A DNA stretch of 40,711 nucleotides from Apostichopus californicus (lineage: Eukaryota > Echinodermata > Holothuroidea > Aspidochirotida > Stichopodidae), in assembly GCA_020650975.1 (NCBI GenBank), contig JAIPMN010003881.1, positions 1,508-42,218 on the forward strand, written 5' to 3'. Below, piece after piece: positions 25,332-37,400 of the stretch (the stretch's first letter is position 1; the number at the start of each line of letters is the position of its first letter). Made by a program: the position numbers and the translations under genes. The notes under the pieces are model-generated. The model was not told the DNA's origin, did not search any database, and saw only the letters and a list, made by a program, of their open reading frames with translations.

Positions 25332-25795
25332 GACAGACAGGAAGGTCTAGAAAAATACTTTTATATTCTTGTTACATATTTTTACATGCAAAGCAAGGCA
25401 GCTTCTCATTTATAAAGTACCTGGCCCACAGATGAAGGAATACCACAGGTATGATGCCTTGAATAACACAGTGAACTGAAAGGCACTTTAGAAGGTATTC
25501 CCACACCTGCAGTAACCTTAATTATTGGCAGATCCAACTATTACCCAAATAGCCACCCATCAGAAATCATCGTCATCATCATCAGCACAATAGAAATGTA
25601 AGGAATGCCCATTTGCGAAGCATGCAAACATTTGCCCTTGCGTCCCTTGTTTTGATCAATATTAATTTGGAGATATTTGAACAAATATCTCCAGATCTGC
25701 CCCTCTTACAACAGAATTTCACAAACTAATCTGATTTATGAATGCAAAGGACAGGAAAATAAAAGGATATATAAAGATAGTAGTAGATTTATATA

Positions 25796-25920
25796 ATGTG
25801 TAAAAGTAAGTTGGCCTGACGTTTCGATCCTAGCAGGATCTTTCTTCAGAGGCTAAATGACAAAGTAACAGTAACGGAAGGGACATATACACCCACAGAA
25901 TACAGAGAACACAGACAGAT
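25796..25920 (-). mobile_element. Dispersed repeat copy A with hammerhead-like core
   Basis: About 125 bases are closely similar to 34443-34556 (both begin atgtgtaaaagtaagttggc). On the minus strand, 25854-25814 reads GCCT-CTGAAGA-AA-GATCC-TGCTA-GGATC-GAAAC-GTC-AGGC. That has the order of hammerhead ribozyme parts: stem I GCCU/AGGC, core CUGANGA, stem II GAUCC/GGAUC and GAAA. Penelope-like retroelements are known to carry minimal hammerheads, so this may be a remnant of one. Two extra A residues before stem II make activity doubtful. Confidence 0.55.
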
Positions 25921-28900
25921 TTATATAAATTATGAGAATTACTACTGAAGGTATACAATGCTTGATATGTTCAAAACTGCTCCAAACCTGTCATTAAACT
26001 TAATGGTGTTTTGCGATACGTGACATGCAACAAGAACCATTGTGGATTCTGTACAGAAGGTATCCAAACGGTATTCAAAATATTACCATAGAGTGTTATC
26101 AATCTGTGTGGGAATTGCTTATTGGGGCTTTACATAAAATATTTGGCAATATTTGTGGAGATGTTGCCATAATTTCAGTATCTCTAGCAATGCCCTTTTA
26201 GCATCTTTGATGATTATTCATATAAAGATGACGGCATTTAATAAAATCCCAATTGTTCTTTCCAGAGGTATTTCTCACAATTTTCTCAATGATTTAAATA
26301 TCGTGCCACACCAAAGGCCGTATAGCGATACAGGGATGTCAAAGCCATTCTAACAAACCACATTAAACATTGTCACAGTGCATTTCTACTAACAGGCAAC
26401 CAAGGCCAGTATATATATCCGCCAAACAGCTAACATTTCATCGTAAAGTTTCAAGAACCAAACATATACTATCATTCTTTCTGTTCAAAATCTTGACAAA
26501 ACACCGAGTGAAATCAATGATAAGGAAGACGGCTGCTAATAGTTGAAATTTACACCTTTTGAATATAGACTCATCATTCTTACTTACATTTCATGAGAAT
26601 TACACCAATTTATAAGAAGATGTTTCAAATTATATTTACCAGCATTTTCATAGCCAAGGTTATTAAATTTGGAAAAACACTGAGCTGCTCTTTTCAAAAT
26701 TTGCCCCAATACTCTGCAAAAACCAAGTAATTCAGACCAAAAATAGCATATAACGACCTCAGAAACTTTTTGTATTTATATACCATTAAAATTAAAAAAA
26801 AAGTCAATTTCTTTTAAAAAGCTAGGATGATTTCAACTGCTAAAAATGTATGAATTGTTTTTGTTCAGAATGTTCGCATCAATCTAAACTTCATATTTGA
26901 AAGGAAAACTCAAAATCTCTCACATTTTGGCAGAGAAAGAAACACAGATATACTTCATTTGTCCTTAGGTAAGATGCTCGACTGGAGTTTCTCATCGTTC
27001 AAATATTTTGAAGATGCGAAACATGGAGAGGTTGCAAAAATTCCTCCATCAGAGAGCACTAGCAGAGCCTGCAAAGGGACCTCTTCCCACGGGAAAGAAA
27101 AGATGTCACCGTTTATATTTCTGTTATGACCGGAAGAAAAAAGCATCCAAGATTACAAACCTCCTAACGTCAAATTTGTGCACCAAATTTCACAAACTTG
27201 TAGAACTTGTTTTCACAGTAAAGATACTGCAATAAAAACAATATTTGTCTTGTAACCATTTCTGCAAACCTTTGATCACGTGACCATGGTCTGAATTAAT
27301 TATAATAATATCACAAAAATAGGACGCAATTAACGATGTACTTTATATAGAGTATCACTCATTAAGAAGCTTTACTAAGCACGATCGCAATTATATATTT
27401 TTGAACTCAACAAACAGGTTGTTGATCTTAAATGCAAAAACCAACAATGAAAAGAAACAGGTTCTTACAAGTATGCATTTAATAGTACTAACTTATATTA
27501 AAGTTTGCAAGATAATCCCAGACGTTACGACATAAGCAACTAATAGTTTGCACGATGCTGCAAAAACTTTGCATAAAAAGTACTTAAACTATTCTGTGAG
27601 GTCTTATCCTTCCTAGATCTACCACACGATGTCCCCCCCCCCCCAACCAAACCCCGAACCCCCAATTCTTTTTTAGAAACTTTATTATTCATAAACAACT
27701 TTATTATTCATAAAGTATTTACATAACCAGAAGAAAAATATGAAGATCAAGTTTATATTACCTGCCTAGCACACTTGTCATACATGGAAAACAAATCATT
27801 TCAGACTTTGACTTCATTGGCAATGCTTAATGTGACTGACAATTGATGTGAACATCTTCTGAAATACTTGTATGACTTTTCAGACCCTTTCCTTTCACCA
27901 CCCTGGTTGTATTATTTTGTTTCCCTTTAATAGTTCAGGAGCACACGCATAATCAGAGAAATTATCTCTTTTTTTGGTGGTTAAAGTGACATTTCTTGGA
28001 CAAACTAGCACAGCTAAAGTAAGAGGTTTTACCAAGAACTCTCTTCAGAGAGCATTTTATCTACACATAATATTAAACTATCAACGGTGCTTCTTTGTAC
28101 GGTTTCCATAAGGCAACCATTTCTACACCACTCGATTAAAACAGTCTGGTATTTGAACTCATCAGCTATTTAAACAAAAGTTACTTTGCACTAACAAAAA
28201 GATCATATCAAAAATAAATGCAACCTTTTGATCTCTTACAATAATTTTGTTTATTTTCCTGACATATTTAGCTATAATTGTGCTTGATCACAGGCATATC
28301 CCATTGCTAAACAGTTTGTTAATAAACCAACCAGAAAATAAAACAAAGAAAAATTTTTTCAAGAAAGGCTAAACCATAAGTTTAGACCATACCACCTGAG
28401 CGATTTTTTTCTGTAATTATCATACAGCAACTGTGACTGAAAAGGAATAAAATCGTCCACAAATACCATCTTTTAGGTTAAAAAAAAAAGCCTGTTTCAT
28501 GGAACTACATATTGGAGCCAACAAATGCGCTATGCCAGCAAGAAGAATACAACCTCTCCCAAATATCGAAAAATAGTGTAATCTTTCTTTCATTTTGTGA
28601 AAAAAAATAACTTGGTATTGGGACTTTAATTCAATGTATACAAAATGTGACTATGTGAGAGATAAGAGACATTAAAAGGATCTTTTAAACATTGCATAAA
28701 AAAGTTCATGAGTCAGGGCCTCATGCATGGTTTATGCAATGGATATGCAATGTAGCCAGGACCACCAACAGTTGTGAAGTTTTTGTACACACAGCGAGGG
28801 GCCCGGCTACAGTTTACAGAGTTACTATCAAGAGACCTGAGAAATGTTACAGACAAATGTTACACAAAGAAAGGAAAGGTATAGATTAAATAGTTTAGTA

Positions 28901-29451
28901 ACTAGAAGAGAGAATACTGGAGTTGTATTAATAGTTTAAATATTTATGGCTGAGAGGATTTTTTTCCTGTCTTGTCATGGTTGTTATCTGTTACAAATGG
29001 TTCTCACAATTATCAATGATGTGGTTAAGTGAGAGAATGAAGAAAACCCATTTAGCTTGAATATAGATCCGATAAAAAAAAAACAATCCTCCTTGCTATC
29101 TATATGATGAGGAATATTCATATTTCTTTCTTAGCATTTAAAACATCTTAAAAAAGAAATTGATAAAACAACAATTTATTCTGTAGCTAGCGGGTTTAAC
29201 ACTTAATTGACCTTTGTTTATGCAAAATCATCTCATTAGGCATTATGTTAATTACTGTAACAACACAGCTTAATTACCACGATTACTTTTGTCATAGTTT
29301 GTTGAACATTACGGCATAAAAAAAACAAATAAAAAAAAAGCCTTTCAGTTCCACTTGTTAATTTCAGCCTAACACCCTATCCTTCCTTGTAATATGGTAA
29401 GTGAATCACAAAACCGATGGATTGCAAATACCTGACATTCACATCCAGCTA

Positions 29452-29501
29452 GCAGGATCCTCTTCAATAGGTAAACAGTTTATCTTATAAGAAGATCCTG
29501 C
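29452..29501. other. Stem-loop related to the hammerhead-like repeat
   Basis: gcaggatcctctt (29452-29464) pairs with aagaagatcctgc (29489-29501) at 12 of 13 positions, around a 24-base loop. The arms share the words 'agcaggatc' and 'gaagatcctgct' with the dispersed repeat at 25.8 and 34.4 kb. It may be two inverted remnants of that repeat, or a chance hairpin. Confidence 0.4.
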
Positions 29502-29528
29502 TTAGATCCAAACATCAAATCCCTCTGA

Positions 29529-29584
29529 TGTTTATACTTAAATATACGTTGTTTATACTTAACTTATACGATGTTTATACTTAA
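29529..29584. repeat. Three short tandem copies of tgtttatacttaa
   Basis: The 13-base word tgtttatacttaa occurs at 29529, 29550 and 29572, a period of 21-22 bases, with 'atac' also shared in the spacers. Confidence 0.85.
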
Positions 29585-30227
29585 ATTTACTTTTCAGCAG
29601 TACATAGGCAGTTTCTCTTTGCTTTTGCTCATTGCAATACTTTGCATCTTAAAACTGTTATGGCCTATGAGGTAATACCAGGCGGTTGAAATCAAATTTA
29701 CGCACACAGTATACTTTAAGCAAAGGTAATGAAAAGCATGAATTTGTTAAATACAATCTGACAATTTTAATAGATTCTTAATATTTATGTTAATATTAAT
29801 TTCAATTTTAAAATATGATTTCATACAATTATTTAACTGAGCAAAGCTACCTGATGAGAAAATAAGAATCATATTCTGTTTTAATAGTTTTGTGGAAGCT
29901 TCATTTTATCAGAACCAATCATCTCTTGGTACTGTTAACTCATGGCTGGTAATCTAGCTGATTGTAGAACCAAGACCTTGACTATTTCTTAATAAGCAAG
30001 TAGCTCCCCTACCCCCACCCCAGCAAAGAACTGCTTAATAAGCGTCAGCCAATGTTTAGTGGACTACACAGCTCCTGTGTTTGATTGTTCATTAAAGGCA
30101 TAGAATCCAACTTTTAAGTCAAATTCGCTGCTTTGAATCTGGTGCTGGCCAAAACCTCTTTTTTACTCTTTTCAGAGCCAATTTGTTATGAATTTCTGAT
30201 AACACAGAGATATTTAATTAAACAATT

Positions 30228-30233
30228 TTTATT
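30228..30233 (-). terminator. Candidate poly(A) signal of TMEM104
   Basis: TTTATT on the plus strand is AATAAA on the minus strand, about 1.2 kb after the TMEM104 stop. I see no closer canonical signal. More distal ones at about 27.7 kb are also possible. Confidence 0.25.
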
Positions 30234-30471
30234 CTTTTTAAATATCAATGCTAGCCACTACTGTCATTATTATCTATCTGTAAGAATTTTGACTGTCTTT
30301 GTTCTAGGTACATCAAATCACATATTAAATTGTCACAAGATCGTTGCTACAACTCTTTCAATACTGACCTCTAAGAGTTGTCTAGCTCATTAATATCCAC
30401 ACCATGCATCACATTACTGCTGTTTCAGTGATAGTTACCTCTCTTTTTGTTTCATTAAATCTGTCTTAAAG

Positions 30472-30722
30472 AGACACAAACCCAAACATTATTATTGGTC
30501 TACTGTATGTGACATGATAACTGTAAAGAACATACCCACCCCCTCCCCACCAAATAAGGAGACACCAACCCAATTATCATTATTGGTTTACTGTATGTAA
30601 TAGGAATACTGTTATGAACACCCCCCCCCCACTCCCCTCACCCTACCAAACCAGTAGACACAAACCCAAACATCATTATTAATCATTGTGATAGATATAA
30701 CTGTCATACACAACTTCCCCAA
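30472..30722. repeat. Three degenerate tandem copies of about 88-96 bp
   Basis: Units start agacacaaaccca at 30472, 30560 and 30656. They share 'catTATTATTggt.tactgtatg', 'aactgt.a.gaaca' and a C-rich end (cccacccc, poly-C, tacaacttcccc). The C-rich segments differ most in length, as expected from slippage. Confidence 0.8.
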
Positions 30723-31125
30723 ACAGCTAAGAAAAATCTTATTCTATTTGGGAGAAATCACAGATTTCAATATTTTCTTGACACACACAAGGCTGAAGAC
30801 TTGATCAAGTCTAAATGTGACATGAAGTTGTCATGTGTGTTTCAATGTTCTCTGTTTTTCTTTCATTTGTTACAATGTAAGTGGTTCTGCAAGAAAACAT
30901 GCTGAATCTACAATGTTGAACCTCTTAACATGAGCTAATGACAGCATTGGGTTTCAGTGTCAACACTGTTAACATTCTATCCTTGAAAATGTGAAATGAA
31001 CCACAAAGAAAAATTTAAGGGATGTCAGATCTCTGTGGTACTGTGATATCACATATTTACAACATGATAGCTCCCAGATATGACATTAAAACTAGGATAT
31101 CTCCCAAAGGGAGCAAGATCTTTGC

Positions 31126-31252
31126 TTAGCTGTCTGGGGGGAGGGGGGGGGGAGAGAGTTGTATCTATCATATAAGCTATAGATGATGGTTGGGTCTGTG
31201 TGTCCTTTAAATCTGTCTGGGGGGAGGCTAGGGGGGGGGAAGGAGTTGTATT
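31126..31252. repeat. G-rich direct repeat pair
   Basis: The pattern tctgggggga followed by a G run and 'gagagttgtat' or 'ggagttgtat' occurs twice, at about 31131-31163 and 31215-31252, roughly 85 bases apart. Both copies have runs of seven or more G, with potential for G-quadruplex formation. Confidence 0.7.
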
Positions 31253-31450
31253 TTACTGTTACTTGAAAGTTCAACAAAAATATATCCATGAATTCTGAAG
31301 GTAGTAAGCCACAGTATGCAAGTCACAATTCCCTGTGGCAGTTTCGTTTTCATCCCAGTGGGAAACTTCTCTGCATTGAGGAACACTGATTGCACTTATA
31401 AAAAAAAACCAATTTGTTAGAGTACCTTTAAAATTGCACCAGTAACGATT

Positions 31451-34400
31451 TCAACCCTTACCGAGGGCTTCTAAAATGTGATCGGACGAAACGAAGACGA
31501 GGCACGTGAACGCCCAGAGTTGTACAAGAATGACCCAGAATACATTCCTGAACGGCGAGGCGTGCCTGTTTGTGCAGCGGGTGCCAAAGTAGTTCTTGGT
31601 CTCCTTGCGGCAATAGTACACAAGGCAGGCCGGTATCACGTACTGGATGCACACGCCTGCGTAGGACCCCGTGTATCCCACAAGTTCTTTGACGTCCTGA
31701 GTGATGTACGCCAGCGTAATGGGTGGAATGAGTGTCAAGCACGGGAAGCCGAAGCGGTCCAGAGCGGTCGGACACGGTCGGTTCTCCCGGGAGAGTAGAG
31801 TTCTGAGATTGTTCCGTAGCGTGATCCCGATGATCGGAAAGCTGGTGCTCAGGGTGAAGACCGGGAAGAGAGCTAAGAAGTACTTTATGACGACGTGATT
31901 CAATACTGGGTTCGTGCTCGTAAAGAAGTTGAGGGTGTACACGCTCAGGAGAGCGTCCTCCGAGAAACAGAATATGGCGGTCAGGCAGAGGGCCATGTAG
32001 AAGGAGAGGATGATCAAGTAGTCGCTCAAGACCAGGGTGGTCAGGTGGCTCTTGGGTTGCACCGGTGTGATCAGAGATGGCAAGGAATGGTGGCACATGA
32101 AGGAATAGACGCAGACTCCAAAGAAGCTGGGAATGTATTTGAACTGGCCGACCATCTCTGGTTTACCGCTACCCTTGCCCTCGAATATGACTACGCACGC
32201 TAAGAGAATCATCAGTGTAAATGCTGTGAGGAGAGAAAGATAAACAAGATGAAAACATGAGAAAAGAGAGAAGAACTATTAAGTATTTTAGACACTTGAA
32301 GGGTGAACTTATTAGTTGTAATTTAAAGAAATGCAATAGTTTGTAGCATGTGAATGGTACTTCCACCTACTAGTCTTGATCTACACGGTGGACGGTCCTC
32401 TCATAATAGAGCCAGGCTGTAAGGGTATACTACTGGTCTTGACTTAGAGGGTGGACGGTCCTCTCATTACAGAGCGGGGGCTGTAAGGGTACGCTACTGG
32501 TCTTGATTTACAGGGTGGACGGTCCTCTCATTACAGAGGGGGGGCTGTAAGGGTACACTACTGGTCTTGATTTTATGGGTGGATGGGGCTCTCATTACAG
32601 AGCAGGGGCTATAAGGGTATACTTCTGGTCTTGACTTAGAGGGTGGACGGTCCTCTTATTACAGAGCGGGGGCTGTAAGGGTACACTACTGGTCTTGATT
32701 TTAAGGATGGACGGTCCTCTTATTACAGAGCGGGGGCTGTAAGGGTACACTACTGGTCTTGATTTTAAGGGTGGACAGGCCTCTCATTACAGAGCCAGGT
32801 CATAAGGGTATACTACTGGTCTTGACTTAGAGGATGGACGGTCCTCTCATTACAGAGGGGGGCTGTAAGGGTATACTACTGGTCCTTACTTAAAGGGTGG
32901 ATGGTCCTCTCATTTCAGAGCCAGGCTGTAAGGGAATACTACTGGCCTTGACTTAGAGGGTGGATGGTCCTCTCAGGTTGTAAGGGTGTACTACTGGTCT
33001 TGATTTAAAGGGTGGACGGTCCTCTCATTACAGAGCGGAGACTGTAAGGGTATGCTACTGGTCTTGATTTAAAGGGTGGACGGTCCTCTTATTACAGTGC
33101 GAGGAGGAGGAGCATACACCTACCTGGCTTATAACTAATATAACAACTTTTAAAACACCTCAGAAAAGGACATTTTAGTGGGTGATTCACAAAGGCAAAA
33201 GAACATTGTAACTAGTGCAACTGAAGCCAAATTACTTACACATCCAACGTAAGATAGATGTTGCAACCTGCAGGTATTTAGTCTTTTGCATGTTGAGGAA
33301 GACAAAAGGCCCAACCAAGATGACAAAAACCGTCTGAGAAGAGAAGAAACGTTGAAAGAGTTATTGTTGAAAGAGTTATCTTTGAGAGAGTTATCGTCCA
33401 GTAACAACATGACTGCTTAAGTGAGTGTGGTGAATAGTCAGTGTTTCTCTTGAGAAATCAAAATTCAAAAGTGGTTTTATATTATAGAAATGGTGCAAGC
33501 TAACCTCAAGATAACCTTTGACCTCAAACGAACAAAGATCATTAACAAAGTGCCACAGGTGAACTTGAAACTGTATGAAGAGTTTGGGTGTTAAACCACA
33601 AGAGACATGGGTACAAAATGGAGCTAACCTAGGGGACCCATGAAGTTAATAATAATCATGATCAGGATATTGGCAATTATGTTCTTATTTCCATTACATG
33701 TTAATAGTTGGAAGTACAAAAACAAAACAGGTCTACAAATAATTTTTCCTTGAAAATGGTAGATTGGGAGGGGGAGAAGGTCTCTCCCTTCTTTGAGAAT
33801 ATCGAGAATAGGGAACCATTTTCCCCTCATACTTTGAACCCCTCTGCAGATACCCTGTTTTGTTCTTTCTCTCTACAAATACTTTAAGATCTAACAAACA
33901 CATTCAAGAGAGCTCTACTGACCAGATAACCTCTATAAGCATCGTTGTGCGTTATCTGCAGATGCTTCCAGCATAGATCGTCACCACTGCCCGAATATTT
34001 ACTGAAAAACAAGCAAACAAACAGCTATATACTCTGACATCAATGCTAATGTATATCTTAAACTATTAAAACAATCAAATACCAAGAAATACAAACAGCT
34101 ATATACTCTGACATCAATGATAACGTATATCATCTTAAACTATTAAAACAATCAAATACCAAGAAATACAAACAGCTATATACTCTGACATCAATAATAA
34201 TGTATATCTTAAACTATTAAAACAATCAAATACCAAGAAATACAAACAGCTATATACTCTGACATCAATGATAACGTATATCATCTTAAACTATTAAAAA
34301 AATCAAATACCAAGAAATACAAACAGCTATATACTCTGACATCAATAATAACGTATATCTTAAACTATTAACACAATCAAATACCAAAATAAAATAAAAC

Positions 34401-37400
34401 TGTTAGCAAACTGCTTATCCACTAGAGAGCCTGTGTAATAGAATGTGTAAAAGTAAGTTGGCCTGACGTTTCGATCCTAGCAGGATCTTCTTCAGAGGCT
34501 ACATGACAAGTAACAGTAACAGAAGGGACAAAAACACGCACAGAATACAGACAGGTTAATGAGCACGGTGAACACAATGAGATACATGTAAGGGGATTAG
34601 TAGACAATCAAATACCAACGGATGAGCAAGTTTCAATAACTTAGAGCTGCCTGGATTGACACATTCCACCGTCTCCATAGCAACATTACATATTACCATG
34701 GCGACAGAACATGTCATGGTTTTGACCCTTAAATTTTGCTGCAAGTTCCTGTTACAAGCCAAGTGTATCGGAAGTGAAGGATTAGAACAAATCTAATATG
34801 GTGGTTGCTATGGAGATTTTTGACTTTCGTGGGATAGGGGTAAACTGCTGAGGTAGTGCGGTTGGCAGGACCAATATGTAGACAGACAGACAGTTTAACA
34901 TTTTATCTTCATTAGCATGTTTGCATATGTTTGATTCAAGTATGCAAAGTAACTAGAAACAAACATAAGTTACATGAAAAAGATAAAATGAATTAAATAT
35001 GCTACACATGATTTATGATTTAGATTTTCTTCTATAATACAGTAGAATGGCACAAAGTTACCAAAAACATAGATCTAAAAGAGAGAAATGTCAGAATAGA
35101 CAAGGACTGGAAAACGTCCATTTTTTTCTTTTCACTTTCAATCTAAAATTTGTGAATGTCAAGAGCAGTTAGTGAGTGAGATAGCTTACCATGTGATGTT
35201 GGTAAGAGACTTTGGTATAACCACTGCATATATGGCCAGATCTCCATAGAGATAAATAGCTACAACAATGTAGAAGAAATTAACACCAACTGCAGAAAGA
35301 GAAAAAGAGAAGGGAAAGTGAGAAGTAAGGACAGATTGTTACAATTATGTTATAAGCAACTGCTTCCATTTGAACTGTATTTCATGATCTGAGATGGCCT
35401 CTGACAGCCAAGAAAATGAAGCCCCCTCCCCCCACCCCCCCCCTTCAGATATGATATCTTCAGAAAACTTTCTCTTTAGCAGCTACTGTAAGTTGCTATC
35501 TGAAGTTTTCAATCTGCTATAAAAAGTTTCCATTGCCGAAAATATGGTAACTTTGAGTGGGTAAAATTTTGACTGGGTCTTACATATTTTTGACTGGAGG
35601 AAACTTGTAAATTCCACTCAATATTGACACTTTATCATTTAAAAAAAAAAAATTTGCATCTTCACTTCCAACTTTCCATCAATGCTAAATAATGATCTGG
35701 GTAAATAAAGATATCTAAAAAAGTAGCATAAACTAATAAAATGAGCTGTACCAAGCTTGCTACCATGACATAATAATCGGCTTGATGTAAAAAGTTTGGT
35801 GAGGAGGTGTTAACACCACATAAATGTTATTTGAGGTTTTCAATATTTGAGGTATTCAATCTGCAATCAAAAACTTCTATTGCCAAATATATGGTATGGT
35901 ATTTATTGAGCAGATAAAAATTGAGGGTTTTGCATATCGTTGCCTGCAGGAAATTTGTAAATTCCACTCAAGTTTGACACTTAATCATTTAAATATATGC
36001 TAATTCTCATCTTCATTTCCAAATTTCCATGTATGCTAATGATCTGAGCAAACAAAATTATCAACAAGTGTTGCATATTAAAACCAGTTAGATGAGCACT
36101 GCTGTACCAAGAATGCAACCATCTCATAATAATGGGCTTGATGTAGAAAGTTTGGCGAGGAGGTGTTAACACCACATAAATGTTAAGATTACAGTTTTTA
36201 CACCATCGGAGAGCTAAAAACAGTTAACTCTGGTATCATATATCACAGATATATATCATACTCAGATGAAAAGTGATGCAGGTTTATAACACGGATTCCA
36301 GAAATCTCTGACTGATCAACTACCAATTTATTTAGGCTATAATTTCTTCCTCAAACTGTTACCTCAAAGCAGATCGGTAGATAAAACATTCTTTCATCAG
36401 CGCAACAGTTGAAGTGACCGATGAACCGTCGGACTGACACAAGATACTCACTTTTATTAAAGAAGAGAGATGCCAGTTTCCCCATCTCGACTGTTTCTGT
36501 TATTTCAAAGTAATCGGAAGTTTTGGGTATTGGAGGCACCCCTGAGGAAGGAATAAAATCAAGAATGTGCCATAAAATGTTTTTAAAGCTAGTATCCTTC
36601 CAAGATGATTTACTTGTCCTATGTACATCATCATCGTCATCAGTGTTCAATTAGATTACAGATTGCATCAATTTATTTTGATTTTCATAGATACTTTTAA
36701 TATCAAAGTCTGGAAAGTTTTTTCACCAACAATTGTCACCCTACTCAGCTAAAGCAGTCCTGTATCTATGATTATCAATTAACTTTTATAACTAATTTAT
36801 AACTATTTATAACTAACGAAGACTGCCTTTTATCATCGCAGAAAGAACCTCAACTTTTGGTTTTCAAAGGTTTCAAGGACACTTACAGTATCTCGCAAAC
36901 TCTGTTATGCAAAGTGAAACATTTTATTGTACCTCCCCCTCCCCCCCCCCTATAAAAAAGAAAGATAAAAAGGGAAATTCTGTTTGTGTGATTGTGGGCA
37001 GCTGATAATTATTTAAAGAGCATCATATAAGCCTCTATTAAAAGTGATTGATCGTAAATCCCAGGTCTCCATAAAACTGATGACACTGTGATCCATTTCC
37101 TGAAGTGTAGACATATGTTCAACATCAGGCCAAACACTTGTCTACTTTCCAACAATCACAGGATCAACAAGACCATACAAGGCAATCACGTTCAGTTGAT
37201 TCTGGAGAGTTTTTTTAATTAGTTTTTTTCATCGTATGCCTAAATCCCATAACCAAGTTAGTGTTAGCTCATTAGCTTGACTAGTCAAGTTTGAATCCTG
37301 TTTAATACACGCTAGCTTCGGCAAAATGTTTTTTAAACAAGATTCAAAAGGCTACTTTTCGACCTATGGCTTTCAAACTAATAATGGATGGAAATTGCCC

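Larger units (their letters stand above)
24983..31450. other. Noncoding DNA between converging IQCK and TMEM104
   Basis: About 6.5 kb with no recognisable gene. It should contain both 3' UTRs at its ends. It holds a dispersed repeat (25796-25920), a stem-loop (29452-29501), small tandem repeats near 29.5, 30.5 and 31.1 kb, C/G runs, and a duplicated 'aactttattattcataaa' word at about 27672-27712. On the minus strand that word gives two AATAAA signals, a possible distal poly(A) site for TMEM104. Confidence 0.6.

Noticed and set aside
26955-27235. Two opposed short frames, 63 and 75 codons
   Set aside because: No recognisable domain, no splice links to IQCK or TMEM104, and the two overlap on opposite strands.
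28692-28889. 65-codon plus-strand frame with several Cys and Trp residues
   Set aside because: Composition looked protein-like, but no family was recognised and there is no supporting splice or promoter signal.
31458-32203. Open frames overlapping the last TMEM104 exon on both strands
   Set aside because: They are shadows of a long, GC-richer true exon whose own frame encodes a clear membrane protein that matches its family.
37262-37302. tRNA-like or SINE-like words (ttagctcattagcttgac, gtttgaatcctg)
   Set aside because: The A-box match is imperfect and no cloverleaf with paired acceptor ends could be formed. It may be a SINE scrap but is not supportable.
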